A program made the translations under genes and the position numbers. From Tardiphaga sp. (GTDB lineage: Bacteria > Pseudomonadota > Alphaproteobacteria > Rhizobiales > Xanthobacteraceae), in contig JAQGJY010000049.1 of assembly GCA_028290325.1 (NCBI GenBank), positions 1 through 45,574 of the forward strand: a stretch of DNA of 45,574 nt, in the 5' to 3' direction. Below, piece by piece: positions 16,847-24,239 of the stretch. Within the stretch, counting starts at the first letter, position 1. Each line of letters opens with the position of its first letter. The notes beneath the pieces were generated by a model, which worked only from the letters and a program-made list of their open reading frames with translations, ran no database searches and had not been told where the DNA came from.

Positions 16847-18154
16847 ATGGACTGGTTGTCATTCGCCATCGTCATCGGCTGCCTCTTGGTGTCGGCGTTC
16901 TTCTCCGCCAGCGAGACGGCGCTGACTGGCGCGTCGCGCGCCAGCATCATGCGGCTCTCGTCGCAGGGCAATCGCGACGCCGGCGTGGTCGCCTCATTGT
17001 TCGCGATGCGCGAGCGCATGATCGGCGCGCTCCTCGTGGGCAACAACATCGCCAATATCAGCGCATCGGCGCTCGCGACCGGGGTGCTCACGGCGTGGTT
17101 CGGCGACGTCGGCGTGCTCTACGCCACCGCCGTCATGACGGTTCTGATCGTGATCTTCGCCGAGGTGCTGCCGAAGACCATCGCGATCAACGCGCCGGAC
17201 CGGGTCTCGCTGCGGATCGCGCGGCCGATGCGACTCGTCGTGCTGCTGTTCTGGCCGCTGCTGATCGTCATCGAGGCGACCGTGCGGGTGCTGATGCGGC
17301 TGATCGGGATCAAGGTCGGGGCCAATCAGCCGATCCTGACGCCGACCGAGCGGCTGCGCGGCGCCGTCGATCTGATTCATCACGAGGGCGGCGTCGAGAA
17401 AGTCGACCGCGACATGCTGGGCGGCCTGCTCGATCTGCGCGAGCTGCAGGTGTCGGACGTGATGGTTCACCGCACCGAGATGGTCATGATCAACGCCGAC
17501 ATGCCCGCCGAGGACCTGGTGCGGGAGGTCCTGGCGACGGAATACACCCGGATTCCGCTATGGCGCGAGAAACCGGAGAACATCGTCGGCGTGTTGCACG
17601 CCAAGGATCTGCTGCGCGCGATCCGCGCCCATGACGGCGATATCTCCAAGATCGACGTCACCACGATCGCGCTGCCGCCATGGTTCGTGCCGGAGATGCG
17701 GCCGGTGTCCGACCAGCTCAAAGCCTTCCGTCGCCGCAAGACGCATTTTGCGTTGGTCGTCGATGAATATGGCGAAGTCGAAGGCATGGTGACGCTGGAA
17801 GACATCCTCGAGGAAATCGTCGGCGACATCTCGGACGAGCACGACGTCGCCGTTGCCGGCGTCCGCGCCCAGCCGGACGGCTCGGTTGTCGTCGATGGCT
17901 CGGTGCCGATTCGCGATCTCAATCGCGCGATGGACTGGCGGCTACCGGACGAGGAAGCGACGACGGTCGCTGGACTGGTCATCCACGAGGCGCGCTCGAT
18001 CCCGGAACGCGGCCAGAGCTTCACCTTTCACGGCTTCCGGTTCCGCGTGCTGCGCCGCGAACGCAACCGAATCACCGCGTTGCGGATCGGGCCGATCGCG
18101 AGCGAGCCTGTGGTCACGACAGGCAAGCCGCCGCGCGCCGGCACGTCGTTTTAG
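16847..18154 (+). CDS. CNNM/CorC (HlyC) family membrane transporter-like protein
   Basis: 435 residues. The N-terminal DUF21/CNNM transmembrane domain (1-175) has several hydrophobic helices, including SAFFSASETALTGASRAS, the conserved core of this domain. A CBS pair follows at about 205-330 (VSDVMVHRTEMV; HFALVVDEYGEVEGMVTLEDILEEIVG). The end is the CorC_HlyC FAD-like-fold domain (IHEARSIPERGQSFTFHGFRF...RNRITALRI). Relatives export or sense Mg/Co; the 'hemolysin' name is historical. I start at ATG 16847, preceded by GAGGAAC, rather than at 16679, whose extra residues are not hydrophobic. It is divergent from smc. Confidence 0.93.
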   Translation: MDWLSFAIVIGCLLVSAFFSASETALTGASRASIMRLSSQGNRDAGVVASLFAMRERMIGALLVGNNIANISASALATGVLTAWFGDVGVLYATAVMTVLIVIFAEVLPKTIAINAPDRVSLRIARPMRLVVLLFWPLLIVIEATVRVLMRLIGIKVGANQPILTPTERLRGAVDLIHHEGGVEKVDRDMLGGLLDLRELQVSDVMVHRTEMVMINADMPAEDLVREVLATEYTRIPLWREKPENIVGVLHAKDLLRAIRAHDGDISKIDVTTIALPPWFVPEMRPVSDQLKAFRRRKTHFALVVDEYGEVEGMVTLEDILEEIVGDISDEHDVAVAGVRAQPDGSVVVDGSVPIRDLNRAMDWRLPDEEATTVAGLVIHEARSIPERGQSFTFHGFRFRVLRRERNRITALRIGPIASEPVVTTGKPPRAGTSF

Positions 18155-18358
18155 AAAGTCAGATTCCGAATCTTGTCCGGGCGCGGCGTGGCTCCGGCAG
18201 GGCGCAATGCTGCGGCGCGCCTCGGACTCGCCGGGACTGACGCCCAATTCCCACCCCTACGACAGTTTTACGTCATCGATCGGCGCATGATTGGCCCTGC
18301 CGCGTCGCGCGCGAAGGTGATACAGACCGGCTTCCTTCGAACAATCCCGGAAGTCCTC

Positions 18359-19615
18359 ATGTCCGCCGCCAAAACCGCCCCTGCCGTGTCGCCGCTCGCG
18401 CCGACCCACGTCCCCGAAATGCCGGAAATCGCCGGCGTCCGCCTGGCAACGGCGGCCGCCGGCATTCGCTACGAGGGCCGCACCGACGTGCTGCTGGCGC
18501 TGATGGACAAGGGCACGACGGTCGCCGGCGTGTTCACGACGTCGAAATGCGCCTCCGCGCCGGTCGAATGGTGCCGCGGCATCCTCAAGCGCGGACAAGC
18601 GCAGGCCCTGGTCGTCAATTCCGGCAACGCCAATGCCTTTACCGGCAAAACCGGGCGATCCTCCACGGCGCTGACGGCGAGAATCGCCGCCAAAGCCGTG
18701 GGTTGCACGACCAGCGACATCTTCCTCGCCTCGACCGGCGTGATCGGCGAACCGCTCGACGCCACGAAATTCGACGGTGTGCTTGGTACGCTGGCCGAGA
18801 CAGCCGGACCCGGCGGTTGGATGGACGCCGCCCGCGCGATCATGACCACCGACACCTTTCCCAAGGTGGCGACGGCGACAGTCAAACTCGGCAAGGCCAA
18901 GGTGACGATCAACGGCATGGCCAAGGGTGCCGGCATGATCGCGCCGGACATGGCGACCATGTTGTCGTTCGTGTTCACCGATGCCCCGATCGCCGCCCCG
19001 GCGCTTCAGGCGCTGCTGAAAGCGGGTGTTGGTCATACGTTCAACGCGGTGACGATCGACGGCGACACATCGACCTCCGACACGTTGCTGGCCTTCGCAA
19101 CCGGAGCCGCCGCGGCGCATGGCGCGCCCAAGATCACCAAGGCCAATGACATAAGGCTGAAGGCCTTTGTGAAGGCCTTCAATGCGGTTCTCGCCGATCT
19201 TGCCGAACAGGTCGCGCGCGACGGCGAAGGCGCGCGCAAGCTGGTCGAGATCCTGGTCGAGGGTGCCACGTCGGACAAATCGGCACGCAAGATCGCGATG
19301 TCGATCGCCAACTCACCTCTGGTGAAGACGGCGATCGCCGGCGAGGACGCCAATTGGGGCCGCGTCGTCATGGCCGTCGGCAAGGCCGGCGAGCCCGCCG
19401 ACCGCGACAAACTCTCGATCGCGTTCAACGGCATTCGCGTCGCCAGCAAAGGCGCGCGCGATCCATCCTATGACGAGACGGAGGTCTCCAACGCGATGAA
19501 AAATCCGAAAATCCAGATCAAGGTCTCGCTCGGCCTCGGCAAGGGCCGCGATCGCGTGCTGACCTGCGACCTCACCAAGGAATATATCGCGATCAACGGC
19601 GATTACCGGTCCTAG
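18359..19615 (+). CDS. argJ: Bifunctional ornithine acetyltransferase/N-acetylglutamate synthase ArgJ
   Basis: 418 residues. It transfers the acetyl group from N-acetylornithine to glutamate, closing the cyclic arginine pathway; bifunctional members also use acetyl-CoA. The proenzyme self-cleaves before Thr200 in KGAGMIAPDMATMLSF, giving alpha and beta chains. Other conserved blocks are NSGNANAFTG, STGVIGEPL and ANWGRVVMAVG. I start at ATG 18359, since the upstream in-frame 62 codons show no homology. It ends seven bases from the convergent TfdA-like gene. Confidence 0.96.
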   Translation: MSAAKTAPAVSPLAPTHVPEMPEIAGVRLATAAAGIRYEGRTDVLLALMDKGTTVAGVFTTSKCASAPVEWCRGILKRGQAQALVVNSGNANAFTGKTGRSSTALTARIAAKAVGCTTSDIFLASTGVIGEPLDATKFDGVLGTLAETAGPGGWMDAARAIMTTDTFPKVATATVKLGKAKVTINGMAKGAGMIAPDMATMLSFVFTDAPIAAPALQALLKAGVGHTFNAVTIDGDTSTSDTLLAFATGAAAAHGAPKITKANDIRLKAFVKAFNAVLADLAEQVARDGEGARKLVEILVEGATSDKSARKIAMSIANSPLVKTAIAGEDANWGRVVMAVGKAGEPADRDKLSIAFNGIRVASKGARDPSYDETEVSNAMKNPKIQIKVSLGLGKGRDRVLTCDLTKEYIAINGDYRS

Positions 19616-19622
19616 CCGGCTG

Positions 19623-20510
19623 TCATTCCGCCGCCTGCTGCTGCACGGTCGGCGCGTCGCCGGCCACCGTGGCGCGGCGCATATCACGCGGCTGCGACGC
19701 ATCGTAGCGCCGCACCCGATGCATCGTCTGGCGGTTGTCCCACATGACCAGATCATGCAGCGACCATTTGTGCACGTAAACGAATTGCGGCTGGGTCGCG
19801 TGCTCGTTGAGGTCGCGCAACAACACGCGGGCCTCGGGCACCGTCATGCCTTGAATGCTGCCGGCATGTGACGACAGATAGAGCGACTTGCGGCCATGCA
19901 CCGGATGCTGCCGCACCAGGCGCTGCAACACCGGCTTGAACATCTGCTTTTCCTCGTCGCTGTAATCGAGGAATCCGAGCGCGCCGCGCGACGTCATCAG
20001 CGAATGCTCGCAGATCATGTCGGCGATCTCGTCGCGCGTCTCGTCGTCGAGCGTGTCATACGCCGCTCGCATATCGGCGAATTCGGTGTTGCCGCCTTTC
20101 GGGTTCACCACGCGCGCGGACAGCAGCGAGAACTTCGCCGGAATCGGCCGGAACGAGCTGTCGGAATGCCACAGGCAATTGCCGAGGTTGAACAGATGCG
20201 TCCGGTCGTCCTTCGGCAGCGGTTTGCCGTCCTTGCCGAGATTCGATACGTCGTTGACGCCGCTGGTCAGCCTCGCATCTTCTTTCTTAGCGACGCTTCC
20301 ACCGCGAGAGTCCTCGCGCTCGCCGAAATTGCGCGCGAAGGCGAGTTGCTGCTCGTCGGTAATGTCCTGCCTGCGAAATACCAGCACGGCGTAGTGGTCC
20401 ATGCCCGCCTCGATGGCGCGTGCGTCGTCGGGGCCCAACGGCCGGGTCAGGTCGACGCCGGAGACTTCGCCGACGAACAGCGGATGCAGTGGCGTGATCT
20501 GGATGGTCAT
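19623..20510 (-). CDS. TfdA-family Fe(II)/2-oxoglutarate dioxygenase (TfdA-alpha-like)
   Basis: 295 residues. These enzymes couple oxidative decarboxylation of 2-oxoglutarate to hydroxylation of a substrate; TfdA itself cleaves the 2,4-D side chain. The iron triad is visible as His115 and Asp117 (LWHSDSSF) and His264 (DNRQTMHRVRRYD), with the 2-oxoglutarate Arg in RDMRRAT (278-279). The segments LHPLF, EFADMRAAYD and DLVMWDNR are shared with TfdA, closer than to taurine dioxygenase TauD. The natural substrate could be an aryloxyalkanoate or an endogenous carboxylate. I start at ATG 20510; longer frames upstream are not homologous. Confidence 0.9.
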   Translation of the reverse strand: MTIQITPLHPLFVGEVSGVDLTRPLGPDDARAIEAGMDHYAVLVFRRQDITDEQQLAFARNFGEREDSRGGSVAKKEDARLTSGVNDVSNLGKDGKPLPKDDRTHLFNLGNCLWHSDSSFRPIPAKFSLLSARVVNPKGGNTEFADMRAAYDTLDDETRDEIADMICEHSLMTSRGALGFLDYSDEEKQMFKPVLQRLVRQHPVHGRKSLYLSSHAGSIQGMTVPEARVLLRDLNEHATQPQFVYVHKWSLHDLVMWDNRQTMHRVRRYDASQPRDMRRATVAGDAPTVQQQAAE

Positions 20511-20654
20511 GGCCGTCTCCCCGAACCCACGCGCGGGTTCATCCCGTCGTCGCGTTGCTTGAGGCAAAAAGTCCGCCCGTTGCGCGTTCATGTCAACGGC
20601 GAAACTTGCAACGGCAAAGGCCCTCCGCGCATGTCGCGACGCGGGATGTTTGTT

Positions 20655-20679
20655 GGAACCGGAACTGATCCCACCCGTT
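20655..20679 (+). promoter_or_regulatory. EcfG-type (general stress response) promoter of the CsbD gene
   Basis: GGAAC (20655-20659), 16 bases, then CGTT (20676-20679): an exact match to the alphaproteobacterial EcfG/SigT consensus GGAAC-N16/17-CGTT. It lies 36 bases upstream of the ATG at 20716, an ideal distance. CsbD-like genes are frequent members of the general stress regulon. Confidence 0.85.
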
Positions 20680-20715
20680 AGAGAGCCGAGATTTCTCTCA
20701 TGGGAGTTATGGACA

Positions 20716-21069
20716 ATGGATAAGGACCGGATCACTGGAGCCGCCAAGGACGTAGCAGGGAAGGTCGAGGGCGCGTTCGGCGACCTCACCGGCGATGCAC
20801 AGACCCAAGCCTCGGGCAACGCCCGTCAGGCGGCCGGCACCGTGCAGAATCTCTACGGTCAGGCCAAGGATGCTGTGAAGGATGCCGCTGACACGGCGAG
20901 CAGCTATGCCAAGGACGCCCTCGACAGCGACGTCTATCGCGACGGCACCCGCGCCGTGACCTCGCAGGTGAAAGAGAATCCACTCGGCGCGCTGTTGATC
21001 GCCGGCGGGATCGGCTTCGCGCTGGCCATGCTGCTGAGCCGCCCGCCGCGCCGTTCGCGCTGGCGGTAA
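20716..21069 (+). CDS. CsbD-family stress protein with C-terminal membrane helix
   Basis: 117 residues. The N-terminal CsbD-like part (MDKDRITGAAKDVAGKVEGAFGDLTGD) is followed by a charged Ala-rich linker. The end is a hydrophobic segment ENPLGALLIAGGIGFALAML with a basic tail (RPPRRSRWR) resembling the membrane end of DUF883/ElaB-type proteins. It is therefore probably an inner-membrane-anchored stress protein of unknown mechanism. GGGAG precedes the ATG. An EcfG-type promoter lies upstream and a strong terminator downstream, making it a single-gene unit. Confidence 0.88.
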   Translation: MDKDRITGAAKDVAGKVEGAFGDLTGDAQTQASGNARQAAGTVQNLYGQAKDAVKDAADTASSYAKDALDSDVYRDGTRAVTSQVKENPLGALLIAGGIGFALAMLLSRPPRRSRWR

Positions 21070-21089
21070 GCTCGTCGCCATCCCAATCA

Positions 21090-21119
21090 AAACGCCCCCG
21101 GAGCAATCCGGGGGCGTTT
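21090..21119 (+). terminator. Rho-independent terminator of the CsbD gene
   Basis: AAACGCCCCCGGA (21090-21102), loop GCAA, then TCCGGGGGCGTTT (21107-21119), continuing GTTTGG. A perfect 13-base-pair stem with a GNRA-type tetraloop and a T-rich end, 20 bases after the stop. It can also act on the minus strand, but the nearest minus-strand gene (hemH) is transcribed from the right and ends 100 bases away. Confidence 0.9.
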
Positions 21120-21196
21120 GTTTGGCTGCGTCATCTGCTGACCATCGACGTCAATTTCTATGGGCGCGTTCCGAGTGCCCTGAATGCGATCGACGC

Positions 21197-21232
21197 TAAA
21201 TCCAGCCCTAAATCCAGCCTTAAATCCAGCCC
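21197..21232. repeat. Three tandem 12-bp copies at the hemH stop codon
   Basis: Three consecutive copies of taaatccagcc(c/t): 21197-21208, 21209-21220 and 21221-21232. On the minus strand the unit reads GGCTGGATTTA(A/G), that is Gly-Trp-Ile-stop, so the last codons and stop of hemH are repeated twice more behind the real stop (21220-21222). Confidence 0.9.
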
Positions 21233-22257
21233 TGCAATTCACGCAGCACGAGCTGGCGGATCACATCCATCCCGGCGTCGCTGTCGTTCAGACAGGGGAT
21301 CGCGGTGAATTGCGTGCCGCCGGCGTGTTCAAATATCTCGCAATTCTCCTGCGCGATTTCTTCCAGCGTTTCGAGGCAGTCAGCCGAGAAGCCCGGCGTG
21401 ATCACCGCGATTCGCCTCACGCCATCCTTCGCCAGTTTCTCGATCGTCTTGTCGGTGTAGGGTTGCAGCCACTTGTCGAAACCGAAACGAGATTGGAACG
21501 TCAGCAGCAGCCGGGTCGCGTCCAGTCCCAAATGCGCGCGTAACGCCTCGGTCGTCGCCACGCACTGCGCCTGATAGGGATCGCCTTTGGCGATGTACTT
21601 TTGCGGCATGCCGTGAAACGACGCCACGATCAGTTCCGGCGTGAACGGCACCGTCTTCAGATGATCGTCGATCGATCGCGCCAGCGCCGCGATATAGCTC
21701 GGATCGACGTAATATGGCGGCGTCACGCGCAGGGTCGGCTGCGCCCGCATCTCGCCGAGCACGCGAAAGGCCTCGTCGCAGACGGTCGCGGATGTCGCGG
21801 CCGAATATTGCGGGTAAAGCGGCACGACGAGGATGCGGTCGCAGCCTTGCGCGGTCAGCGCGTCGATCCGGGACTTGATCGAGGGATTGCCGTAGCGCAT
21901 GCCCCAATCGACGACCACATGGCCATGCTCCTGAAGGCTGGCGGCCAGCTTCTCGGATTGCGCGCGCGTGATCGTTTTCAGCGGCGATTCGTTCAGCTCG
22001 GTATTCCAGATCTTGAGATAGTCCTTGGCCTTTCGCGCCGGACGCGTCCGCAAGATGATGCCGTTCAGCGCCGCCTTCCAGATCAGGCCCTGATTTTCGA
22101 TCACGCGCGGATCGGAGAGAAATTCTTTCAGATAGACCCGCACGCCGGCGGCATCGGCGGTATCGGGGGTGCCGAGATTGACCAACAGCACACCGACGCG
22201 CGCGCGCGAAGCACTGGCTGCGGGGCGGCCTCGTTCGATGGGAATGACCATTGACAT
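21220..22257 (-). CDS. hemH: Ferrochelatase HemH
   Basis: 345 residues. It inserts Fe(II) into protoporphyrin IX, the last step of haem synthesis. The N-terminal VGVLLVNLGTPD, YPQYSAATSAT, the catalytic His215 in ASFHGMPQKY, and the Glu-rich CLETLEEIAQE are all present. The protein is of bacterial length and has no C-terminal Fe-S cysteines or membrane tail. The extreme C-terminus (LQGWI) is encoded by the first unit of a three-copy tandem repeat. It is transcribed alone, toward the CsbD terminator. Confidence 0.97.
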   Translation of the reverse strand: MSMVIPIERGRPAASASRARVGVLLVNLGTPDTADAAGVRVYLKEFLSDPRVIENQGLIWKAALNGIILRTRPARKAKDYLKIWNTELNESPLKTITRAQSEKLAASLQEHGHVVVDWGMRYGNPSIKSRIDALTAQGCDRILVVPLYPQYSAATSATVCDEAFRVLGEMRAQPTLRVTPPYYVDPSYIAALARSIDDHLKTVPFTPELIVASFHGMPQKYIAKGDPYQAQCVATTEALRAHLGLDATRLLLTFQSRFGFDKWLQPYTDKTIEKLAKDGVRRIAVITPGFSADCLETLEEIAQENCEIFEHAGGTQFTAIPCLNDSDAGMDVIRQLVLRELQGWI

Positions 22258-22326
22258 GCGGCTGGCATCGCGCGTTGACCAAACCTTGTCAAGACAAGGC
22301 GGCGGGTTCGTCGTTACGGGCTATCT

Positions 22327-23604
22327 TCAAAAACACGTCACCCGTTCCGCGGCGATGTAGCCGAGCAACAGGCCGACGCCGACCAGCAGAACCAGACCCG
22401 CCGCGGCGAATTCGATGCCGCGCATGATTAGCGCGCCAGACCCTTCCTTGAAATTTCCATCGCCAGCGCCGGCCAAACGCCGCGCAAAACCTTTGGCCGA
22501 GACCGCCAGCACCGCGATCGTCGCCACCGTGATCGCGGTGCCGAGGCCCATCACGAACGTGGCGGCGACGCCGGCCCAGAACAACCCCTGCGCCAGCGCA
22601 AAGACCAGAATCAGGATCGCCCCGGAGCAGGGCCGCAATCCGACCGCGAGGATGGCGCCAAAGCCGCGCCGCCAGCCGCCGGGGCCCGCGAGCTGATCCG
22701 GCGTCGGGCCATGCGAATGACCGCAATGCGCATCATGAACGTGGGCATGATCATGCGCATGCGCGTGATCGTGGTGATGAGCGTGATCGCTGTGCAGGCC
22801 GCGGGCGTGGCCATTCCCCGACCCATCATGATCGTGAGGCTCATGATGCGGGTGCGACCGCGCGGGTGTCGCCAGCGCGAGTGACAGGCCTGCCGCCGGC
22901 GGCGTCCGCAGGGCCCGCATAAATCCCGCGCCCTTGCTCCAGACCAGCCGCGCGCCGAACGCGGCGATCAGGACATAACTGGCGATTTCGACGACACGCT
23001 CGGCGCCGCACATCGTCTTGGCCGTCGCGTTCAACAGCCACGCGCCGACGCCGACGAGGACGACCGCGACCAGCGCTTGCATGAAGGCCGAGACGAACGA
23101 CAGCACGATGCCGCGCCGCGCGGTTTCCTCATTGGCGATGACGTAGGATGAGATCACCGCCTTGCCGTGGCCGGGCCCGGCGGCGTGAAACACGCCGTAG
23201 GCAAACGAAATGCCGAGCAGCGACCACACCGCGCTGCCGTCGGATTTCGCGGCGCGGATCGTTGCGGACATCTGCTTGTAAAAGTCCGCTTGCTTGGCCA
23301 GCAGCCAGCCGATGAGGCCGGTCGCCTGTGGCTCGGCCGGCGGACGCGGTCCACCAAACGGATTTTGGGCGAGGGCGGTGTGGACAGTGGCGTCGACGAT
23401 TAAGCCAACCACAGCCATGACCGCGAAAATGATGAAAAATCGAGTTACCGCGTCATTGCGAGGTGCAAGGTTCCTCGCTCTGTGAGAGATGGATGCGATG
23501 ACGCGATCCAGCCATGCTCGCGGCTTATGGATTGCTTGACGTTGCACCGGATCGGCAACAGCCCACTTTGTGACGCGCTCGCAATGCCGAGTTGAAAGCC
23601 TCAT
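22327..23604 (-). CDS. NicO/RcnA-type nickel/cobalt transporter
   Basis: About 425 residues from ATG 23604. It has six or so membrane segments with the family hallmark HAAGPGHGKAVISSY. A very His/Asp-rich cytoplasmic or periplasmic loop (22682-22850, many HDH and HAH units) precedes the second half beginning ILAVGLRPCSGAI. This is the HupE/NicO (COG2215) family of Ni/Co efflux or uptake proteins. The first ~55 residues from 23604 are encoded by a dispersed repeat, so the true start is unclear; ATG 23418 would start just inside the first hydrophobic segment. ATG 23604 overlaps the stop of the DUF1007 gene (ATGA), which favours coupling. Confidence 0.88.
   Translation of the reverse strand: MRLSTRHCERVTKWAVADPVQRQAIHKPRAWLDRVIASISHRARNLAPRNDAVTRFFIIFAVMAVVGLIVDATVHTALAQNPFGGPRPPAEPQATGLIGWLLAKQADFYKQMSATIRAAKSDGSAVWSLLGISFAYGVFHAAGPGHGKAVISSYVIANEETARRGIVLSFVSAFMQALVAVVLVGVGAWLLNATAKTMCGAERVVEIASYVLIAAFGARLVWSKGAGFMRALRTPPAAGLSLALATPARSHPHHEPHDHDGSGNGHARGLHSDHAHHHDHAHAHDHAHVHDAHCGHSHGPTPDQLAGPGGWRRGFGAILAVGLRPCSGAILILVFALAQGLFWAGVAATFVMGLGTAITVATIAVLAVSAKGFARRLAGAGDGNFKEGSGALIMRGIEFAAAGLVLLVGVGLLLGYIAAERVTCF
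23454..23586. repeat. Dispersed extragenic repeat inside the start region of the NicO gene
   Basis: Terminal inverted arms CATTGCGAG (23454-23462) and CTCGCAATG (23578-23586) bound about 130 bases. The edges carry the 'gtcattgcgag' sequence common to Bradyrhizobium-type extragenic repeats. The element lies between the DUF1007 stop and the first hydrophobic helix of the transporter, and it is open in the transporter's frame. Confidence 0.65.
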
Positions 23605-24239
23605 GGGCAATCCACCGTGATCTTGTTGGCGAACATCGCGCCGTAATTGCTGTTCTCGCCGTCCGTGAACGTGCTCTCGTCGAGCTTCTTGGCAGCGGCG
23701 CTGCCATCGTTGGGGCGCTCGATCGCCATCTTGCAGCCGGCCGGCGCGCCGACCAGTTGGATCGGATTGTCCTTCGCCAGCGAAAAATCGACGAAGTAAC
23801 TGGGATCGTAGATTTCCAGGGCGAGCTGCTTGGTTTTCAGCGGCGCCCTCAGCGGCAGCGTGAAATGCAGCACCAGCGCCGTGCCGTTGTAATCGAGATA
23901 ATAATCGACGGGGTCGTTGAATTTGGATTTGCGCCCGCCGGATTTGGCGAAGGTGAAGAAGGCGAATTCCTTCAGCGACTCGACATTGGTCTGCGCCAGA
24001 TCCTTCAGCTCGTCGCGCGTATAGACGCCCTTGGTCTTGGTCTCGAGGCCTTGCAACGCATAGGCCGAGAACATGTCGTCGAACGTCCATACGTGGCGCA
24101 CGCCCGTCATCGCGCCATCCGGGGCGTAGATGATTTCGCTCGCCGCCGTCACGAAGACGTGCGGATGCGCGGCGGCCGGCGCGGCGCAAGCCAACAGCAA
24201 CGCGAGGCCGGTAACCGCGGCGCGAACAGCGCGACGCAT
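23601..24239 (-). CDS. DUF1007 family periplasmic protein
   Basis: 212 residues from ATG 24239 (a GTG one codon earlier is possible). A Sec signal peptide (1-24, ending APAAA) is followed immediately by HPHVFV, the conserved N-terminal motif of DUF1007, likely a metal site exposed after cleavage. Cysteines lie in AGCKM and near the end (VDCP). DUF1007 genes commonly sit next to NicO/RcnA-type Ni/Co transporters, so a role in periplasmic metal delivery is plausible. It overlaps the M3 peptidase stop (TGATG) and the NicO start (ATGA), a tight operon. Confidence 0.88.
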   Translation of the reverse strand: MRRAVRAAVTGLALLLACAAPAAAHPHVFVTAASEIIYAPDGAMTGVRHVWTFDDMFSAYALQGLETKTKGVYTRDELKDLAQTNVESLKEFAFFTFAKSGGRKSKFNDPVDYYLDYNGTALVLHFTLPLRAPLKTKQLALEIYDPSYFVDFSLAKDNPIQLVGAPAGCKMAIERPNDGSAAAKKLDESTFTDGENSNYGAMFANKITVDCP

